The notes beneath the pieces are model-generated. The model saw nothing but the letters and a program-made list of their open reading frames with translations. It searched no databases and was not told where the DNA came from. A program made the translations under genes and the position numbers. This document shows positions 8,230 to 16,393 of a stretch of DNA of 43,175 nucleotides, piece by piece. The first letter of the stretch is position 1. Every line of letters starts with the position of its first letter. The DNA comes from DASUXA01 sp036378155 (GTDB taxonomy: Bacteria > Actinomycetota > Actinomycetes > Mycobacteriales > Micromonosporaceae): positions 1 through 43,175 of the forward strand of contig DASUXA010000100.1 of assembly GCA_036378155.1 (NCBI GenBank), read 5' to 3'.

Positions 8230-9408
8230 ATGCGTCTTCTCATGTTGCGCCGGACCCGGGTGACCGAACCGGGGACGATCTCCGGCACCGCGCGGCTCGA
8301 CCGGCGCACGAAGCGGCTGGTCGGCCGGCTCGACCCTGGGGACGTGGCGGTGATCGACCACGTCGACCTGGACCGGGTCGCGGCGGACTCCCTGGTCGCG
8401 GCCGGGGTCGCGGCGGTGCTCAACGCGAAACCGTCGATCTCCGGACGGTACCCCAACCTCGGCCCGGAGGTGCTCATCCAGGCCGGCATCCCGCTCGTCG
8501 ACGACCTCGGAGAGGACCTGTTCGACCGGCTCCGGGAGGGCGACGAGGTACGCGTCGACGGCGACACGGTGTACCTGGGCGACGAAAAGATCGCCACCGG
8601 CGTGCGGCAGGACGCCGAATCGGTGGGCAAGGCGATGGCGGACGCCCGCGAGGGCCTGTCGGTCCAGATGGAGGCGTTCGCCGCCAACACCATGGAGTAC
8701 CTCAAGCAGGAGCGGGACCTGCTGCTCGACGGTGTCGGCGTGCCGGACATCGAGACCCGCATCGCGGGGCGGCACTGTCTGATCGTGGTACGCGGCTACG
8801 ACTACAAGGCCGACCTGGAGGTGCTCGGCCCGTACATCCGCGAGTTCCGCCCGGTGCTCATCGGGGTGGACGGCGGCGCGGACGCGCTGGTGGAGGCCGG
8901 GTACACGCCCGACATGATCATCGGGGACATGGACTCGGTCTCCGACGACGTGCTGCGCTGCGGCGCCGAGGTGATCGTGCACGCGTACCCGGACGGGCGG
9001 GCTCCCGGCCTGGCGCGGGTGCAGCAGCTCGGGGTACCGGCGATCACCTTCCCGGCCGCCGCCACCAGCGAGGACATCGCGATGCTGCTGGCCGACGAGA
9101 AGGGCGCGTCGCTGATCGTCGCCGTCGGTACCCACGCGACCCTGGTCGAGTTCCTCGACAAGGGCCGGGGCGGGATGGCGTCGACATTCCTGACCCGCTT
9201 GAAGGTCGGCGGCAAACTGGTCGACGCGAAAGGCGTGTCCAGGCTGTACCGGCAGAGCATCTCCGGCTCGTCGCTGATGCTGCTGGTGCTCTCGGCGATC
9301 GCCGCGCTGGCTTCGGCGCTGGCGGTGTCGACCGTGGGCAAGGCCTACCTCGGGGTCGCCGCCGAGTGGTGGGACAACCTGATGTTCAGCCTGCAGAGGC
9401 TGTTCTGA
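8230..9408 (+). CDS. steA: SteA-like cell-division/envelope protein (thiamin-pyrophosphokinase-like fold)
   Basis: This 392-residue protein is related to Rv1697 and to Corynebacterium SteA, which acts with SteB at the division site. The core contains a thiamin-pyrophosphokinase-like catalytic fold (VLIGVDGGADALVEAG...DMIIGDMDSVSDD). A C-terminal transmembrane helix (SGSSLMLLVLSAIAALASALAVS) precedes the last 25 residues, so the bulk is probably cytosolic and membrane anchored. ATG 8230 is preferred over an in-frame GTG 30 nt upstream because it gives the conserved MRLLMLRRTR start. The gene sits 15 nt before steB/mctB. Confidence 0.9.
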   Translation: MRLLMLRRTRVTEPGTISGTARLDRRTKRLVGRLDPGDVAVIDHVDLDRVAADSLVAAGVAAVLNAKPSISGRYPNLGPEVLIQAGIPLVDDLGEDLFDRLREGDEVRVDGDTVYLGDEKIATGVRQDAESVGKAMADAREGLSVQMEAFAANTMEYLKQERDLLLDGVGVPDIETRIAGRHCLIVVRGYDYKADLEVLGPYIREFRPVLIGVDGGADALVEAGYTPDMIIGDMDSVSDDVLRCGAEVIVHAYPDGRAPGLARVQQLGVPAITFPAAATSEDIAMLLADEKGASLIVAVGTHATLVEFLDKGRGGMASTFLTRLKVGGKLVDAKGVSRLYRQSISGSSLMLLVLSAIAALASALAVSTVGKAYLGVAAEWWDNLMFSLQRLF

Positions 9409-9423
9409 CGACCGAGGACTGTT

Positions 9424-10353
9424 GTGATCAATTTTCGGTACCACGTGGTCTCGTTGACCGCGGTCTTCCTCGCTCTGGCGATCGGGCTGGTGGTCGGTAC
9501 GGCCGCCCTGAACGGTCCGCTCGCCGACTCGCTGAACGATCGGGTCAACGCGCTGTCGCAACAGAACCAGCAGTACCGCGAACAGGTCGGCCACCTCGAG
9601 CAGGACGTCAACCAGAAGGAGCAGTTCGCCACCGCCGCGGCCCCGTACATGCTGCAGGGCAAGTTGACCGGGCGGCGGGTGCTGCTGCTGTCGTTGCCGT
9701 CGGCCAGCAAGTACGTCGACGGCGTGCGCGACATGCTGACCACGGCGGGTGCGAAGGTGACCGGACAGGTCGAGGTGGAGGACAAGTTCACCGATCCGGC
9801 CAGCAACGAGACGCTGCTCGACCTCGCGCACACCTCGCTGCCGCCCGGCGTGAACCCGCCGACCAACAGCGACGGCGTGGAGACGTCCAGCGCGCTGCTC
9901 GCCGCGGCGCTGCTCGACCACAGTCCGGCGCTGGCTGCCGACGCGTCGAAGGCGGTGCTCACCGCGTACCGCGAGGAGCGTTTCATCACCGTCACCGGGG
10001 ACGTGACCGGTCCCGCCGAAGCCGTGGTCCTGCTGGTCGGCGCCCCGTACACCGATCGTGAGGCGCAGAAGAAAAACGCCGCCGTGGTCACCATGGCCGA
10101 CCAGTTCGACCAGGCCGGACCGATCGTGGTCGGGTCGGACAGCGCCGCCGGTACCGACAACGTGGTCGCCGCGTTGCGGGACGATCCGACGTTGAGCAAG
10201 ACGGTGTCGACGGTGGACAACATTTCCACGGTGCAGGGTCGGGTGGTGGTACCGCTGGTCTGCGCCGAACAGTTGCGCGGCAAGGCCGGCGCGTACGGGG
10301 TGGGTGCCGGCGCCACCGCGCTGATGCCGAAGCTGACCCAGGGGACCGGATGA
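9424..10353 (+). CDS. steB: SteB/MctB-family membrane-anchored protein
   Basis: This 309-residue protein begins with MINFRYHVVSLTAVFLALAIG, a single N-terminal transmembrane helix (about 8-28) characteristic of the family of M. tuberculosis Rv1698 (MctB, copper-related outer-membrane channel) and Corynebacterium SteB. A coiled-coil stretch (about 33-62; NALSQQNQQYREQVGHLEQD) follows and would lie outside the membrane, then an alpha/beta domain. In Corynebacterium SteB binds SteA through this region. GTG 9424 overlaps nothing; the 3' end overlaps the next gene by 4 nt. The copper-transport annotation common in databases is not supported by any visible metal motif. Confidence 0.9.
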   Translation: MINFRYHVVSLTAVFLALAIGLVVGTAALNGPLADSLNDRVNALSQQNQQYREQVGHLEQDVNQKEQFATAAAPYMLQGKLTGRRVLLLSLPSASKYVDGVRDMLTTAGAKVTGQVEVEDKFTDPASNETLLDLAHTSLPPGVNPPTNSDGVETSSALLAAALLDHSPALAADASKAVLTAYREERFITVTGDVTGPAEAVVLLVGAPYTDREAQKKNAAVVTMADQFDQAGPIVVGSDSAAGTDNVVAALRDDPTLSKTVSTVDNISTVQGRVVVPLVCAEQLRGKAGAYGVGAGATALMPKLTQGTG

Positions 10354-11180
10354 TGCGGCGGCTCGCGGTCGCTGTCGCCGCTGCTGTCGCCGGTCGCGGC
10401 GCGGTACGCGCGATCCTCGCCAGCCCCGCCGAACCAGCGCTGCGCCGGGTGAACTTCCGTGGGCGCACGGTGAGCCTCGCCGGCGGGCCCGCGTTGGCGT
10501 TCGCCGCGTCCGCCGGCGCCGCGCTCGGCGCCCCGTCGGCAAGGTCCGCGGCGGCGGCGTTGACCGCCGGGCTGGGCGCGGGCGGCGTGGGGCTGTACGA
10601 CGACCTGGTCGGGGGCCGACCGGAACACGCCGCGAAGGGGTTCCGTGGGCACCTCGGCGCGCTGCGCCAGGGTCGGGTGACCAGCGGCCTGGTCAAGGTG
10701 GCGGGCGTGGGCGCGGCGAGTCTCGCCGCCGCCGCGCTGCTGCCGCAGCCCGCGCGTCGCGGTCGCGGGGGCCGGGTCGGCAACGTCCTGCTGGGTGCCG
10801 GGCTCATCGCCGGTACCGCGAACCTGGTGAACCTGCTCGATCTGCGGCCGGGTCGGGCGCTCAAGGCGGGACTGCTGCTCGGTGTACCGCTGACGCGGGG
10901 CGCGGCGGGTGGTCTCGCGGCCGGTCCGGTCGCCGCCGCCGGTGCGCTGCTGCCCGCCGACCTCGACGAACAGATCATGCTGGGCGACGCCGGGGCGAAC
11001 GCCCTCGGGGCGCTGCTCGGGACGGCGCTGGCGGCCCGTACCGGTCCGGTCGCCCGGGCCGCCCTGCTGACCGGGGTCGCGGCGCTGACCGCCGCGAGCG
11101 AGAAGGTCAGCTTCACCGCCGTCATCGAGCGGACGCCGGGGCTGCGGGAACTCGACGCGTTCGGCCGGCGGTCCGGGTAG
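10350..11180 (+). CDS. MraY/WecA-like polyprenyl-phosphate phosphoglycosyltransferase homologue
   Basis: This very hydrophobic 276-residue protein of the glycosyltransferase-4 (MraY/WecA) superfamily would transfer a sugar-phosphate from a UDP-sugar to a lipid carrier. It retains the paired aspartates (GLYDDLVGG, near residue 90), the NLVNLLDLRPGRALK loop and the MLGDAGANALG motif. The loop has RPGR where canonical MraY has DGLDGL, so donor or acceptor may differ. There are about eight transmembrane segments, somewhat fewer than MraY. ATG 10350 overlaps the SteB stop. The neighbours (flippase, GT4, phosphatase-like membrane protein) suggest that it starts a lipid-linked glycan pathway. Confidence 0.8.
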   Translation: MMRRLAVAVAAAVAGRGAVRAILASPAEPALRRVNFRGRTVSLAGGPALAFAASAGAALGAPSARSAAAALTAGLGAGGVGLYDDLVGGRPEHAAKGFRGHLGALRQGRVTSGLVKVAGVGAASLAAAALLPQPARRGRGGRVGNVLLGAGLIAGTANLVNLLDLRPGRALKAGLLLGVPLTRGAAGGLAAGPVAAAGALLPADLDEQIMLGDAGANALGALLGTALAARTGPVARAALLTGVAALTAASEKVSFTAVIERTPGLRELDAFGRRSG

Positions 11181-11182
11181 CG

Positions 11183-12892
11183 GTGGCTGCCACGCTGTCC
11201 AGCGGAACCGGGGAATCCGGCGCGCCCGGGCGACCCGGTGCGGGTGGGCGACCCGGCGCGCCGCGCGGTACGGGTCGGGCCGGGCTGATCGGTCGGGCGG
11301 CGGCGCTCATCGCCGTGCTCACCGTGCTCAGCCGTATCGCCGGGTTCGCACGCACCCTGGTGTTCGGCTGGTCCGTCGGGTTCAACGACCTCGGTGGGAC
11401 GTACCTGACCGCGAACACCGTACCCAACATCATCTTCGAGATCGTGGCGGGTGGGGCGCTCGCCAGCCTGGTGGTACCGCTGCTGGCCGGCGCGGTCGCG
11501 CGCGACGACCGCGACTCGGTGTCCGCCACCACGTCGGCGCTGCTGACCTGGACGCTGTGCCTGCTGGTACCGCTGGCGCTGGTGGTCGCCCTGGCGGCGG
11601 GTCCGATCGTCGGTCTGCTCGCCTCCGACGCGCCGCCTGCCGACCTGGCGCTCGGTACCCGCATGCTGCGGGTGTTCGCCCCGCAACTGCCGCTGTACGG
11701 CATCGGGGTGGTGCTCACCGGCGTGCTGCAGTCGTACCGGCGGTTCGCCTGGCCGGTGCTCGCCCCGCTGCTGTCCAGCCTGACCGTGATGACGGCGTAC
11801 CTGCTGTTCGCCTCGGTCGACACGCGTGGCGCGAGCGCCGCCACGGTGAGCCGGACCGGGGAGTACGTGCTGTCCGTCGGCACCACCCTGGGCGTGGCGG
11901 TACTCACCCTGAGCCTGCTGATCCCGCTGCGCCGGCTGGGTCTGCGGCTGCGACCCAGCTTCGGGTTCGCCGGCGCCGCCGGTACCGTGCGGGGACTCGC
12001 CGTCGCCGGGGCGGTCACCGTCGCCGCCCAGCAGTTGATGAACGCCTTGGCGATCAACCTGGCGAACCGGCACACGCCGCGCGACGTGGTGCTGTTCAAC
12101 CTGACCCAGACGCTGTACCTGCTGCCCTGGGCGGTGCTGGCGGTACCGGTGGCGATCTCCAGTTTCGCCGCGCTCGCCGAGTCGGCGACGATCGGCGACA
12201 CCCGGGGGTACCAACGCACCCTCGCCTCGTCGACCCGCTCGGTGCTGCTGCTGTCCAGCCTGGGGGCGGCGGTGCTCGTCGGCACCGCCGCGCCGGTCGC
12301 GCGGGTGCTGTCGACGGTGTACACCGGGCATCCGGATCCGGCTCTGATCGCGGGCGGGCTGATCGGGTTCGCGCCGGGGCTGCTCGGGTACGGGCTGTTC
12401 GCGCTGCACTCGCGTGCCCTGTACGCCCGGGGCGAGACCCGGGTCGCGGCGGCGGCGACGGTCGTCGGCTGGGGCGCGGTCGCGGTCGCCTCGATCGCCC
12501 TGTCCGCCGTACTCGCCCCGCAACGTCGGATCGTGGCGTTGACTGTGGCGAATTCGCTGGGCATGCTGCTGCTCGGCGCGGTCCTGCTGGTGGTGCTCGC
12601 CCGGCGGACCGGACGTCAGGCGCTCGCCGGTACCGGTCGCGCCGGCCTCGCCAGCCTGGTCGCCGGGGCGGTCGCCGCGTTCGCCGGGATCGCGGTACGC
12701 GCTCCGCTGCCGGGCACCCCGGGTCCGGGCGGCGCGCTGGCTCAGGGCATGCTGTCCGGTGTCGTGGTCGTAGCCGTGTACCTCGGCGGCTGCGTCCTGC
12801 TCGACCGGCACGACACCCGCCCGATGCTCGCCCGGCTGGTGCGCCGGTTCGGCACCGGCACTCGCGGTGTACGGGAGGAGGCGGCGGGATGA
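11183..12892 (+). CDS. murJ: MurJ/MviN-family lipid II flippase-like protein
   Basis: This 569-residue integral membrane protein belongs to the MOP exporter superfamily. After a 30-residue Gly/Pro-rich cytoplasmic head it shows the MurJ start (LIAVLTVLSRIAGFARTLVFG) and about 14 hydrophobic segments, including FEIVAGGALASLVVPLL. MurJ proteins flip lipid II; this one lacks the large pseudokinase extension of mycobacterial MviN. It lies between a MraY-like enzyme and glycosyltransferases, away from a visible dcw cluster, so it may serve a separate lipid-linked precursor. GTG 11183 is 2 nt after the preceding stop and the 3' end overlaps the next gene by 4 nt. Confidence 0.88.
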   Translation: MAATLSSGTGESGAPGRPGAGGRPGAPRGTGRAGLIGRAAALIAVLTVLSRIAGFARTLVFGWSVGFNDLGGTYLTANTVPNIIFEIVAGGALASLVVPLLAGAVARDDRDSVSATTSALLTWTLCLLVPLALVVALAAGPIVGLLASDAPPADLALGTRMLRVFAPQLPLYGIGVVLTGVLQSYRRFAWPVLAPLLSSLTVMTAYLLFASVDTRGASAATVSRTGEYVLSVGTTLGVAVLTLSLLIPLRRLGLRLRPSFGFAGAAGTVRGLAVAGAVTVAAQQLMNALAINLANRHTPRDVVLFNLTQTLYLLPWAVLAVPVAISSFAALAESATIGDTRGYQRTLASSTRSVLLLSSLGAAVLVGTAAPVARVLSTVYTGHPDPALIAGGLIGFAPGLLGYGLFALHSRALYARGETRVAAAATVVGWGAVAVASIALSAVLAPQRRIVALTVANSLGMLLLGAVLLVVLARRTGRQALAGTGRAGLASLVAGAVAAFAGIAVRAPLPGTPGPGGALAQGMLSGVVVVAVYLGGCVLLDRHDTRPMLARLVRRFGTGTRGVREEAAG

Positions 12893-13998
12893 GCGCCACG
12901 CTGCGGGTCGCCCTGCTGCTCGCCTCGAGCACCGGCGGTATCGGTCGGCATGTCGCCTCGCTCGCCCACGGACTGTCGGCACGGGGGGCGGACGTCACCG
13001 TGTACGGTCCGGTCGACACCGAGCAGCGTTTCCGGTTCACCGCCCTGGGTGCCGGGTTCGACGCCGTGGAGATCCCCGCCAGCCCCGGTCCGCGTGACTA
13101 CGCAGCGGTCGCGACGCTGCGCCGCGCGCTGCGCGCGCGGCGCCCCGACGTCGTCCACGCGCACGGGCTGCGCGCCGGGCTGGTCGCGGCGCTGGCCCGC
13201 CCGCCCCGCACCCCACTCGTGGTGACCTGGCACAACGTTCCGCTCGGCGACGGGCTGCGGGCCCGGTTCAACGCGGTCGTGGAACGTCGGGTGGCCCGCG
13301 CCGCCACGGTCACCCTCGGCGCGTCCAGTGATCTGGTGACGCGTGCCCGGCAGCTCGGGGCGCGCGACGCGCGGCTGAGTCCGGTGGCGGCGCCCGCCCT
13401 GCCCGCACCGACCCGCGACCGTGCCGCGGTGCGCGCCGAACTCGGCGCCGGCCCGGCACGACCGCTGGTGCTGTCGGTCGGGCGGCTGCACCCGCAGAAG
13501 GGGTACCACACCCTGATCGACGCGGCGACCACCTGGCGTGACCTGATGCCCCCGCCGCTGGTCGCGATCGCCGGCAGCGGACCGGCGCACGAGGAACTCG
13601 CGGCTCACGTGTCCGACAAACGCGCGCCGGTGGTGCTGCTGGGGCACCGCTCGGACGTACCGGACCTGCTGGGCGCCGCCGATCTGGCGGTGGTCAGCAG
13701 CGTGTGGGAGGCGCGGCAGTTGTTCGCGCAGGAGGCGATGCGGGCCGGGGTACCGCTGGTCGCCACCGACGTCGGCGGGCTGCCCGAACTGGTCGGGGAC
13801 GCGGTGGAGCTGGTACCGCCGGGTGACGTCGCCGCGCTGTCCGCGGCGGTACGACGACTGCTGTGCGACGCCGACCTGCGGGCACGGCTCGCCCGGCGCG
13901 GCCTCGCCCGGGCCGCCACCTGGCCCGACGAGCAGGACACCGTCGCCGACGTCGCGGCCGTGTACCGGGAACTGACCGGTACGGCGGTGCGGCCGTGA
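12889..13998 (+). CDS. GT4-family glycosyltransferase
   Basis: This 369-residue GT-B-fold enzyme starts with the N-terminal domain signature STGGIGRHVASLAHGLSARG and has RPDVVHAHG. The C-terminal nucleotide-sugar domain shows LVLSVGRLHPQKGYHTLI and the E-x7-E type motif (EARQLFAQEAMRAG), followed by PLVATDVGGLPELV. It is predicted to be cytosolic or peripheral and to add a hexose to a lipid-linked or envelope acceptor. Acceptor and sugar are unknown. ATG 12889 overlaps the murJ-like stop and its own stop overlaps the next GTG, indicating tight coupling within the envelope block. Confidence 0.9.
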   Translation: MSATLRVALLLASSTGGIGRHVASLAHGLSARGADVTVYGPVDTEQRFRFTALGAGFDAVEIPASPGPRDYAAVATLRRALRARRPDVVHAHGLRAGLVAALARPPRTPLVVTWHNVPLGDGLRARFNAVVERRVARAATVTLGASSDLVTRARQLGARDARLSPVAAPALPAPTRDRAAVRAELGAGPARPLVLSVGRLHPQKGYHTLIDAATTWRDLMPPPLVAIAGSGPAHEELAAHVSDKRAPVVLLGHRSDVPDLLGAADLAVVSSVWEARQLFAQEAMRAGVPLVATDVGGLPELVGDAVELVPPGDVAALSAAVRRLLCDADLRARLARRGLARAATWPDEQDTVADVAAVYRELTGTAVRP

Positions 13999-16313
13999 CG
14001 GTCTCCCACCGGCTCGCCCCGTACCTGGTCGCCGTCGCGGTGGCGGTGGTCAGCACGTTCGCCATGATCGCCGGTCCGCCCAGCGGTACCACGGTGCACC
14101 GCGCCGACTACGTGGTCGTCGCGGGCGCGGCGGGGCTGCGCTGGGACGACCTGAGTCCGACCGGTACCCCGAACCTGTGGCGGCTGGCGCAGCGCGGCTC
14201 GATCGGCGCGCTGTCGGTGCGGTCGGCGCGGGCACCGACCTGTACCGCCGACGGCTGGCTCACCCTGGGCGCCGGCAACTACGCGCAACGCACGTTCGAT
14301 CCGCTGGATCAGGGCTGCCCGCAGATGAACGTGACGATCCAGCGTCCCGACGCGATCGGCGCGTTCCTGCCGGACCAGGAAACCGTGGTCGGATCCAACC
14401 GCCAGCTGCCGTACGGTAGCCAGCCGGGCGCGCTGGCGGAGGCGGTGCGGTGCACCTCGGCGATCGGACCGGGTGCGGCGGTCGCCGCGGCCCGCCCGTA
14501 CGGGCGGGTGGACCGGTACGCGCCGACGCTGCCCGCCCACCCCGGTTCGCTGCTCGACGCGTGTGTGCTGTCCATGGTCGATCTCGGTACGGTGCGCGGC
14601 GAGACGCCCGCCACGCGTGCCGCCGCCGCCCGGCGCGTCGACACCGCGCTGGCCGCCGTACTCGCCGCCCGACCGCCGAATTCGCTGGTACTGGTCGCCG
14701 GGCTGTCCGACACCGAGGTGACCTCCCGGCTGCACGTGGCGATCGCCGACGGTCCGGGGTACCGCGGCGGCTGGCTCACCTCGTCGAGCACCAGCCGACC
14801 CGGGTACGTGCAACTCGTCGACCTCGCCCCGACGATCCTGGCGGCGCTGGGCAAACCGCCACCGGCCCGCCTCGTCGTCGGGCAGCCCGCGCAGCGCATC
14901 GGGCAGCGACCGGCGGACCTCGCCACCGCGGTCGCCCGGCTGTCCGACGCCGACCGCGAGGCCGGCGCGCAGCACCGCGTCGCCGGGCGCTTCTTCACCC
15001 TGCTCACCCTGATCCAGTTGGTGCTGCTCGCGGCCGTGATCCCGGTGCTGCGCCGATCGAGGCGGCAGGGACCGGGCTTTCCCGACCCGGTGTCGCCGGG
15101 CGTGGTCCGGCTGGTCGAGACGGCGCTCGTCGCCAGCGCGCTGGCCATCCCCGCCGCGCTGCTCGCCGACGTGGTGCCGTGGTGGCGGGGCGGGTACGCG
15201 GGCACCGTGTTCACCCTGGTCCTGTTCGCCGTGCTGGCGCCGGTGACCGCGCTGGTCGTGGCGACTCCGGTGCGCCGGTGGGCGCTGGGTCCGGTCGGCG
15301 CGGTCGCCGCGGCTTCGGCGACGGTCGTGGCGGTCGACGTGGTGACCGGTTCACGGCTGCAACTCAACGGCGTGGCGGGGTACTCGGCGCTGGAAGGTCT
15401 GCGTTACGCCGGTCTGGGACCGGTGGGTCTGGGCATCTTCCTGGCTGGTTCCCTGCTCACCGCCGCGTGCCTGGCGCAGCGCGCGCCCCGGCGCTGGCGA
15501 CCGGCGGTCGTCGCCGCGATCGGCGGGATCGCTGTGGTCCTGGTGGGCAGTCCGAGCCTCGGTATCGACGGCGGTGGGGCGGTCGCGGTGACCGCCGGCG
15601 CCGCGCTCGCCGCCGCGCTGTCGGTCGGCGGCTGGCTGACGTTCGCCCGGGTCGCCTGGGCGACGCTTGCCGGACTCGCGGTGACCAGCGCTTTCGCGGT
15701 CCTCGATCTGCGTCGGTCGCCTGCCGCGCGCGGCACCCTCGGGCGGTTCCTGGCGCAGGTGCAGGACGGTACCGGCAGCCTGGTGCTGCACCGGACCGCG
15801 ACGGCGAACGTGACGGCGGTGCTGACCAGCCCGCTGACCATCCTGGTGCTCGGCGTCGCGGTGTTCGTGACGGCGGCGCTGCTGCGCCCGTGGGGTGGGC
15901 TGCGCCGATTGTTCGGCATCCACCCGGCGGTCAAGGCGGGGCTGGTGGGCATCGCGGTGGCGGCGCCGCTCGCCGGGCTGGTCGACGGCGCCGGGCTGAC
16001 CGTCGCCGGTGCCGCCGCGGCGACCGCGGCGCCGTTGATGACGTTGGCCGCGCTGCGCGCGCAGTACCGCGCCGACCGCCGCACCGAGTCGGCGCGCGCG
16101 GGCGTGCGGGGCGAGGTCGCCTGGCGGGCGGACCGGCGTGACACCCCCGTGCCGGTGGACGCGGATGTGCCGGTGGACGCGGACGGGTCGGTGGCGGTGG
16201 ACGGGTCGGCGGCGGCGGAGGAAGCGGCGTTCGCGGACGCGTCCGCCGAGGAGGAAGGTACCGGCGACGCGGCGGGTGCGCCGCGAGGTACCGGCCGCGA
16301 CGTGTTAGCGTGA
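13995..16313 (+). CDS. large membrane protein with alkaline-phosphatase-like extracytoplasmic domain
   Basis: This 772-residue protein has TM1 at about residues 8-27, followed by an extracytoplasmic domain of about 300 residues. Features such as RADYVVVAGAAGLRWDDL, TPNLWRLAQRG, CTADGWLTLGAGN and VDLAPTILAALG recall the alkaline phosphatase/sulfatase superfamily. A helical membrane domain of 10-12 segments (about 335-690) and an acidic, Ala-rich cytoplasmic tail follow; the tail contains short VPVDAD repeats. The canonical metal-binding DG and nucleophile are not obvious, so it could be a degenerate sensor or binder. Genes of this type stand beside steAB/pyrG in actinomycetes. I could not assign a reaction. 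It overlaps the GT4 gene by 4 nt. Confidence 0.82.
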   Translation: MTVSHRLAPYLVAVAVAVVSTFAMIAGPPSGTTVHRADYVVVAGAAGLRWDDLSPTGTPNLWRLAQRGSIGALSVRSARAPTCTADGWLTLGAGNYAQRTFDPLDQGCPQMNVTIQRPDAIGAFLPDQETVVGSNRQLPYGSQPGALAEAVRCTSAIGPGAAVAAARPYGRVDRYAPTLPAHPGSLLDACVLSMVDLGTVRGETPATRAAAARRVDTALAAVLAARPPNSLVLVAGLSDTEVTSRLHVAIADGPGYRGGWLTSSSTSRPGYVQLVDLAPTILAALGKPPPARLVVGQPAQRIGQRPADLATAVARLSDADREAGAQHRVAGRFFTLLTLIQLVLLAAVIPVLRRSRRQGPGFPDPVSPGVVRLVETALVASALAIPAALLADVVPWWRGGYAGTVFTLVLFAVLAPVTALVVATPVRRWALGPVGAVAAASATVVAVDVVTGSRLQLNGVAGYSALEGLRYAGLGPVGLGIFLAGSLLTAACLAQRAPRRWRPAVVAAIGGIAVVLVGSPSLGIDGGGAVAVTAGAALAAALSVGGWLTFARVAWATLAGLAVTSAFAVLDLRRSPAARGTLGRFLAQVQDGTGSLVLHRTATANVTAVLTSPLTILVLGVAVFVTAALLRPWGGLRRLFGIHPAVKAGLVGIAVAAPLAGLVDGAGLTVAGAAAATAAPLMTLAALRAQYRADRRTESARAGVRGEVAWRADRRDTPVPVDADVPVDADGSVAVDGSAAAEEAAFADASAEEEGTGDAAGAPRGTGRDVLA
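16306..16311 (+). promoter_or_regulatory. putative -10 of pyrG
   Basis: TAGCGT (within TGTTAGCGTG) overlaps the stop region of the preceding gene, 83 nt before the pyrG TTG. It is the same hexamer seen before the phasin-like gene. No good -35 is visible. Confidence 0.35.
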
Positions 16314-16352
16314 AATCCCGTGGATCGCGCGGCTGTCGCGCGGCGAACGCCA

Positions 16353-16370
16353 GATCAGCGTCGGCTGATC
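16353..16370 (+). promoter_or_regulatory. stem-loop in pyrG leader
   Basis: GATCAGC-GTCG-GCTGATC is a perfect 7-bp stem with a tetraloop, 23 nt upstream of the TTG start and just before the GGGAGCAG ribosome-binding site. Structure is certain from sequence; function is unknown. Confidence 0.5.
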
Positions 16371-16393
16371 CGAGACGACCACGGGAGCAGACC

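Noticed and set aside
6349..10542. A 1397-residue open frame on the minus strand
   Set aside because: It mirrors recN, steA and steB codon structure; composition is R/H/Q-rich with no domain motif. GC-rich DNA gives long antisense frames by chance.
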